This document shows, one piece after another, positions 59,201 through 64,000 of a stretch of 64,000 nt of DNA (position 1 is the first letter of the stretch; each line of letters opens with the position of its first letter). The position numbers were made by a program, and so were the translations under genes. The notes beneath the pieces were generated by a model that was given only the letters and a program-made list of their open reading frames with translations, did not search any database and was not told the origin of the DNA. Source of the stretch: Plotosus lineatus (Eukaryota > Chordata > Actinopteri > Siluriformes > Plotosidae); the NCBI GenBank assembly GCA_024760905.1, contig CM045732.1, forward strand, positions 49,977,996 through 50,041,995, given 5' to 3'.

Positions 59201-61370
59201 AATAACAACTGGAGCAGCTGGGGCCTAATAATCAGAGAAGCTGGTTTGGGGCAAAAAGATCGCTGGTTCCTAAGACCAGACAAAATGTAATTTATGCAGA
59301 AAAAGTGGATTATCTTGGAAAATGAGAATTTTTTTCACAATTATTTTAAAGCACTAGGGGGTGCAAGTGGATTAATTGAACTGAGAACTCTTTCCACTCA
59401 TTATGTGGTATTTGCAGAACACAGATTTACCTCATCCTGAGTTTGAGAAACTTGAAATTTCCTCTGCTGCTCTCATCCGAACTAAGGTAGGTTTGTGCTT
59501 TTCAGAGACATTGGTCTTTACAAGATTATAAAAGTGCAAAAATGAGTACTAACAAACTAAAAATGCAACAGTCAAACAGAAAACACCAAAGACAAAAAAA
59601 AATAAAAATTCAGGAACACAACAGTAAAACCAAATACAGATGCTCCCCAACTTACGAACGAGATACGTTCCAGACGGCCGTTGGTTGGATGAATTTGTTT
59701 GTAAGTCGTTACCAGGCGTTCTTTAGAGGGGAACGTACAGGTCCTTCCCAAAAAATTAGCATATTGTGATAAAGTTCATTATTTTCTGTAATGTACTGAT
59801 AAAAATTAAACTTTCATATATTTTAGATTCATTGCACACCAACTGAAATATTTCAGGTCTTTTATTGTTTTAATACTGAAGATTTTGGCATACAGCTCAT
59901 GAAAACCCAAAATTCCTATCTCAAAAAATTAGCATATCATGTTCAGGTAGTCTAAAAGAGCTATTAACGTAATCATCTCAATCAACCAATTAACTCTAAA
60001 CACCTGCAAAAGATTCCTGAGGCTTTTAAAAACTCCCAGCCTGGTTCATTACTCAAAACTGCAATCATGGGTAAGACTGCCGACCTGACTGCTGTGCAGA
60101 AGGCCATCATTGACTCCCTCAAGCAAGAGGGTCAGACACAGAAAGAAATCTCTGAGGGAATAGGCTGTTCCCAGAGTGCTGTATCAAGCCACCTCAGTGG
60201 GACGTCTGTGGGAAGGAAAACCGGACCCTGAGGAAGATTGTGGAGAAGGGCCAATTCCAGACCTTGGGGGACCTGTGGAAGCAGTGGACTGGGCTACAGG
60301 TGCCGTATGTCCCAGGTCAAGCCACTTTTGAACCAGAAACAGCGGCAGAAGCGCCTGACCTGGGCTACAGAGAAGCAGCACTGGACTGTTGCTCAGTGGT
60401 CCAAAGTACTTTTTTCGGATGAAAGTGAATTTTGCATGTCATTTGGAAATCAAGGTTCCAGAGTCTGGAGGAAGACTGGGGAGAAGGAAATGCCAAAATG
60501 CCCGAAGTCCAGTGTCAGGAACCCACAGTCAGTGATGGTCTGGGGTGCCATGTCAGCTGCTGATGTTGGTCCACTGTGTTTTATCAAGGTCAGGGTCAAT
60601 GCAGCGAGCTATCAGGAGATTTTGGAGCACTTCATGCTTCCATCTGCTGAAAAGCTTTATGGAGATGAAGATTTTCATTTTTCAGCACGACCTGGCACCT
60701 GCTCACAGTGCCAAAACCACTGCTAAATGGTTTACTGACCATGGTATTACTGTGCTCAATTGGCCTGCCAACTCTCCTGACCTGAAGCTCATAGAGAATC
60801 TGTGGGATATTGTGAAGAGAAAGTTGAGAGACACCAGACCCAACACTGTGGATGAGCTTAAGGCCACTATCGAAGCGTCCTGGGCCTCCATAACACCTCA
60901 GCAGTGCCACAGGCTGATTGCCTCCATGCCACGCCGCATTGAAGCAGTCATTTCTGCAAAAGGATTCCCGACCAAGTATTGAGTGCATAACTGAACATAA
61001 TTATTTGAAGGCTGACTTTTTTTTTTTTGTATTAAAAATACTTTTTTTTTATTGGTCGGATGAAGTATGCTAATTTTTTGAGATAGGGATTTTTGGTTTT
61101 TCTTTACTGTTTTGCCAAAATTATCAATATTAAAACAATAAAAGGCTTGAACTACTTCAGTTGTGTGTTCTGAATTTAAAATATACGAAAGTCTAATGTT
61201 TATCAGTACATTACAGAAAATAATGAATTTTATCACAATATGCTAATTTTTTGAGAAGGACTAATATATAATGTATTGATTTTGCTGTTGTATTTCTGAT
61301 TTCAAACTCTGTTGCGTTTATGATTTGTTAACAGGCCACTGTAGGACTGGTTGAAACTCTGAATCTGTAA
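56054..61370 (+). CDS. Aftiphilin/CLBA1-like clathrin-adaptor accessory protein, five coding exons
   Basis: Predicted short acidic protein of about 192 residues, joined from five in-phase exons (56054-56257, 58637-58788, 59025-59142, 59418-59486, 61335-61370). The N-terminus carries two FGDW motifs (EQFGDWST at 13-20, TGFGDWTTF at 34-42). FGDF/FGDW motifs are characteristic of aftiphilin and CLBA1, where they bind the ear domains of AP-1 gamma and GGA adaptors. The middle holds LPLSQLL and FYHSLL. A role in clathrin-coated trafficking from the trans-Golgi/endosome is inferred from these motifs. It is shorter than human CLBA1 and I do not see the WGGSH-type box of aftiphilin, so assignment to one paralogue is open. 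A 5' non-coding exon probably exists, since a TTGCAG acceptor sits about 42 bp before the ATG. Confidence 0.6.
56817..57150 (+). mobile_element. SINE family B with CA-microsatellite insertion
   Basis: Head GGGGCTGGTGGCATAATGGT, a CCA/CA expansion at 56889-56914, then the standard body and TTTACCTTA end. Confidence 0.83.
57265..57492 (+). mobile_element. SINE family A, tail type 1, internally deleted
   Basis: The head GAGTGGTGGCCTGGTGGTAT is joined early to the tail GTGTTTCTGTCCCTTGCTAA through GAAAAGCCGAAAGGAAA. Confidence 0.8.
57817..58168 (-). mobile_element. SINE family A, tail type 2
   Basis: Reverse-orientation copy with tail ATTCATTCATTTTCTAAACT at the left and head GTGGTGGCTTGGTGGTAAAG (reverse) at the right, in intron 1 of the aftiphilin/CLBA1-like gene. 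Confidence 0.82.
58238..58545 (+). mobile_element. SINE family D
   Basis: GCGGTATTGTGGGTTGCACA head, a body TGTGGAGTTTACACGTTATT, and tail CTATTAGGATTAAGCAGTTC. It lies just upstream of exon 2 of the aftiphilin/CLBA1-like gene. Confidence 0.72.
58637..58788 (+). CDS. Aftiphilin/CLBA1-like exon 2
   Basis: Acceptor GTGCAG and donor GTGAGA. Encodes VETADEPLTVIQDCFHDEDV and MKDIDMTNVLPLSQLL. Ends with two bases of an Arg codon. Confidence 0.7.
59025..59142 (+). CDS. Aftiphilin/CLBA1-like exon 3
   Basis: Encodes RGARFYHSLLCEPKPLSIMG then PKPNFHSHKQLTDTLQLKQ. Phase matches exon 2 and ends at 0 with donor GTAAGC. Confidence 0.7.
59418..59486 (+). CDS. Aftiphilin/CLBA1-like exon 4
   Basis: A 69 nt phase 0-0 exon encoding PHPEFEKLEISSAALIRTK with TTTGCAG acceptor and GTAGGT donor. 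Confidence 0.7.
59738..61264 (+). mobile_element. Tc1-like transposon with IR/DR termini
   Basis: The element is flanked by TA on the left and bounded by inverted repeats of roughly 200 bp. Each end holds two direct repeats of CAAAAAATTAGCATAT: at about 59748 and 59922 on the left, and reversed at about 61066 and 61238 on the right. This IR/DR layout is known from Sleeping Beauty-type Tc1 elements. It lies in the last intron of the aftiphilin/CLBA1-like gene. Total length near 1.5 kb is usual for a full Tc1 copy. Confidence 0.9.
60067..60982 (+). pseudogene. Tc1-like transposase, frameshifted
   Basis: The ATG opens a paired-type helix-turn-helix N-terminus (TAVQKAIIDSLKQEGQTQKE). An in-frame TGA near 60231 and frame changes near 60230, 60300 and 60680 break the reading, and part of the second DNA-binding region is missing. 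The DDE catalytic domain is still recognisable: DESEF near 60420, HDLAPAHS near 60690 and NSPDLKLIENLWDI near 60780, then PTKY and stop. Several disruptions mean it cannot make an intact enzyme. Confidence 0.88.
61335..61370 (+). CDS. Aftiphilin/CLBA1-like terminal exon (tentative)
   Basis: After acceptor GTTAACAG the frame reads ATVGLVETLNL and stops. An alternative acceptor at 61421-61422 (TGTGTAG) would give a terminal exon beginning LTAPTWCQNSPGFLIPD that ends with TGA near 61540. Transcript data are needed to choose. Confidence 0.45.
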   Translation, partial: ATVGLVETLNL

Positions 61371-61691
61371 CTTATTCCCAACATGTTGACTCACTACTTC
61401 TCCTGTATCTGTGTGTGTGTAGCTAACAGCACCCACATGGTGTCAAAATTCACCTGGTTTCTTATACCAGATCTCTCATCAGTGGATTCACCAGTACAGT
61501 TCAAGGCTACAGAATCATCAGGACAATAAAGACTTGCTGTAATGTCACAGACTCCATACTACATGGAAACTTTGATATCCTGTTCGTAACCTATCTTTCT
61601 GTTAAAACAGACAATAGCAACAGATGTAAACATGAAAATATTTTTTGTTGAGCTTCAGTGTTACAAGGGCCTGAAATTTTTCTGAATGCAT

Positions 61692-61697
61692 AATAAA
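61692..61697 (+). promoter_or_regulatory. AATAAA polyadenylation signal of the aftiphilin/CLBA1-like gene
   Basis: AATAAA about 320 bp after the tentative stop, with GT-rich sequence following. It suits the 3' end of this plus-strand gene. Confidence 0.55.
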
Positions 61698-61806
61698 TTT
61701 GGTTTGCAGATATAGTTCCATATCAGTTTGCCGTTATGTTTGATTCAAAATCTTTACAGCCAAATTCTGTATAGAATTAGGATTTATATACTCATCACTC
61801 ATTCAT

Positions 61807-62179
61807 CAGTGCATCACTCATCAGGGCAGTGGTGGCCTGGTGGTAAAGGGTGCTGGATCGCTGACCATAAGGTTGGGTGTTCGAGTCCCACTCTCCACAA
61901 GGTTGTCACTGTACCCCCAGTGCAGCTAACTGGGTTATCAAAGGCCGGCCATGTCTCTCACTGTCTATGGTGAGAGGTTCATGTAAAAGAGCCATTGCTG
62001 AGTTTCGTAAAGAGTAGCTGCAGAGTAGCTGCATAGCCGTCAGCGTGTTTCTGCCCCTTGCTAAAAGGGTTGTGCCAGGAAGGGCATCCGACGTAAAAAC
62101 CTTTGCCAAATCAAAGATGCGACTCACATGATTCACTGTGGTGACCCCTGACAAAGGGAAAAGCCAAAAGGAAAAGAAG
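61807..62179 (+). mobile_element. SINE family A, tail type 1, with 19 bp target-site duplication
   Basis: Flanked by ATACTCATCACTCATTCAT at 61788-61806 and 62180-62198. The tail ends AAAGCCAAAAGGAAAAGAAG, matching LINE family 1 3' ends. Confidence 0.9.
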
Positions 62180-62558
62180 ATACTCATCACTCATTCATTC
62201 ATTTGCTCAAAGTAATTAAGCTCTGCCAACACTGGGTGAAGGAGGGGTACAGTCTGAACAGCTCACCAGACCATCGTACTGTCAACATAAACGCAACCAT
62301 TTACACTCACGCGCACACCTACGAGCAATTATAACAGTTCGTTAGGAGAATATACATGTCTTTGGACTGTGGGATGAAAGTAATACTCTGAGGAAACCCA
62401 TGCAAGCACCTGCAAATTCCATACATGGTTTTGTGGGAATAGTTTGTATTCAGCCAGAATTAACAGATAATGAGAGATAAAATAGGCTATTTTCCCATGC
62501 GCCAATAAAAATGTAGAATTCACCAAATAAAAAAATAAATAATTTTAATTCTCTATGG

Positions 62559-62866
62559 GGCAGTGGTGGCCTAGTGGTATAGGGTGCTGGATGACTGATC
62601 CTAAGGTTGGTGGTTCGAGTCCCACTCTCCACAAGGTTGTCACTGTGCCCTCTGTGCAGATAACTGAGTTATCAAAGGCTGGCCATGTCTCTCACTGTCT
62701 ATGGTGTGAGGTTCATGTAAAAGAACCATTGCTGACCTTCAACAAGAGCAGCTGCAAAGCCGTCAGCGTGTCTCCACCCTGCGACATCCCTCGCCTGGAG
62801 TCGGCTGGGTGCCAGCCTCCCTATGACCCTAATTAGGATTAAGCGGTTACAGAAAATGAACTGATT
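62559..62866 (+). mobile_element. SINE family A, tail type 2
   Basis: Head GCAGTGGTGGCCTAGTGGTA and tail ATTAGGATTAAGCGGTTACA with a small deletion in the middle of the tail. Confidence 0.83.
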
Positions 62867-63164
62867 TTCTGTTATGTTCTATATTTTACTATATACACTA
62901 CTACTGTTGCTGCTGCTGCTGCTATCACCACCACTCATGGAAAGGTCGAATGCCCCTTTATATCATGCAAACCATATCAGAAGTGGGTTTTTTTTTGATG
63001 GCTGAGAATTCTGCTGAAAATGTTTCCATTCCCTCGTTCCAGTTCATACATGAAAGTTAAAAAACAAACATGCAAAAAAAAAAAAAACCCAGAAAAATGC
63101 AGATTTAACACATTTGCATGTAATAGTAACAGCCCTGTATGTGTATGAATCAGTGAATGTTCAT

Positions 63165-63590
63165 TCATCATTCAGTTTCTGAACCGCTTAATCCTAATTA
63201 GGGTCACAGGGAGGCTGGAATGAAGGTCGGAAAAGAAACACAGAATGTCGCAGAAGACAAGTTACAAAGGGCAAAACAGATAATATACTCAATGACCACT
63301 TTATTAGCAACACCTGCAATTTAATTTAATCCTACATGGTGGCAGGGAGGCTGGTGCCTATCTCAGCCGACACTGGGCAAAGGTGGGGCACACCCTAAAC
63401 AGCTTGCCAGACCACTGTAGGGCGAACCTACACACACCCAGCCATTCACACTCACACATCGGGGCAATTTAGAATATCAAATTAGCCTAATGTGCATATT
63501 TAGTTTTTGGAGGAAACTGAAGTACCCAGATAAAACCCACACAAACACAGGGAGAACATGCAAATTCCACACAGACCTACCCTGAACTCT
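63165..63590 (-). mobile_element. SINE family D / L2-type tail fragments
   Basis: 63165-63215 is a tail (CCGCTTAATCCTAATTAGGG). 63325-63590 is a longer copy with GGGCAATTTAGAATATCAAA, GGAGGAAACTGAAGTACCCA and GGGAGAACATGCAAATTCCA, in reverse sense. Confidence 0.62.
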
Positions 63591-64000
63591 TTTGCTGTTA
63601 TGTAGATGTGTAGATTACGCTAGTATGTCAACAACTACAATTCTTTATGTAACTAACGAAATCAGAGGAAGTTGCTAAATAAATGAGTTGCACAAAGCCT
63701 TAAGTGTAGTGAGTAGGTAATTTTGTCTCAAACACTACAGCACTGAGAACAATTGACTTGTCTGATGATATTATAATTTACAATGCATTTTTGCAAAGTA
63801 CAGATCTATCCATTCAGTATCTACTAGTATATCATTTGACACTGGATTGTAGAAGGAAACCAGAGTACCCAGTGGATGTTCACTTAAACACAGGACGAAG
63901 ATGCATACTTGACTGAGATTCAAGAACCCGAACCTTTTTGCTGTAAAGTCTTAACCTCCAGGCAGCCATGTAATACCCCACCCCCAACAACAACAACAAC

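Noticed and set aside
61423..61540. Alternative terminal exon of the aftiphilin/CLBA1-like gene
   Set aside because: It is open and has a TGTGTAG acceptor, but that acceptor follows a GT repeat without a pyrimidine tract. The upstream acceptor at 61333-61334 is better. Kept as an alternative only.

Overview
This window is vertebrate nuclear DNA, almost certainly from a teleost fish. It has long GT-AG introns, a vertebrate bifunctional tRNA synthetase split into 34 coding exons, and a dense load of Tc1-like, Tigger/pogo-like, non-LTR and tRNA-derived SINE elements of the kinds common in ray-finned fish. Some repeat motifs recall otophysan fish such as catfish and relatives, but that narrower placement is only a guess. 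No bacterial, organellar or CRISPR sequence is visible.

Layout. Positions 1-5700 are intergenic and made of SINE and LINE fragments. Positions 5750-6392 form a promoter-like segment with two TCACGTGAT E-boxes. Positions 6393-43831 (+) hold a complete eprs1 gene (glutamyl-prolyl-tRNA synthetase). All 34 coding exons can be joined in phase to give a predicted protein of 1587 residues. The order is GST-like domain, class I GluRS core (HIGH and LSKRK signatures), four WHEP domains, then class II ProRS with motifs 1-3 and a C-terminal zinc-site region. Human EPRS1 has three WHEP domains and 1512 residues; one extra phase-0 exon unit accounts for the difference. Polyadenylation signals lie at 44214 and 44282.

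The introns are packed with repeats. Intron 1 holds a SAP-domain gene fragment at 8552-8947 and a perfect C/EBP-ATF element at 6917. Intron 21 (31286-35140) holds a Tc1-like element that contains a Tigger-like element, itself carrying an inverted duplication of a LINE 5' end, and a pogo-like element that contains a SINE.

From 44.8 to 55.3 kb the DNA is intergenic: a decayed Tc1-like remnant, a 3.1 kb LINE copy on the minus strand interrupted by a SINE with target-site duplications, and a 1.47 kb GA/GT tandem array at 52219-53685. Positions 56054-61370 (+) hold a short five-exon gene with two FGDW motifs, read as a member of the aftiphilin/CLBA1 clathrin-adaptor family. Its last intron contains a Tc1-like transposon with an IR/DR terminal layout and a frameshifted transposase. 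The remainder to 64000 is SINE and L2-type debris.

The two host genes are unrelated in function: one is cytosolic translation within the multi-synthetase complex, the other probably clathrin/AP-1 vesicle trafficking. The most informative observations are the fourth WHEP repeat, a Cys-to-Ser change at a predicted zinc ligand of ProRS, one SINE head joined to two different LINE-type tails, and the nested transposon stack.
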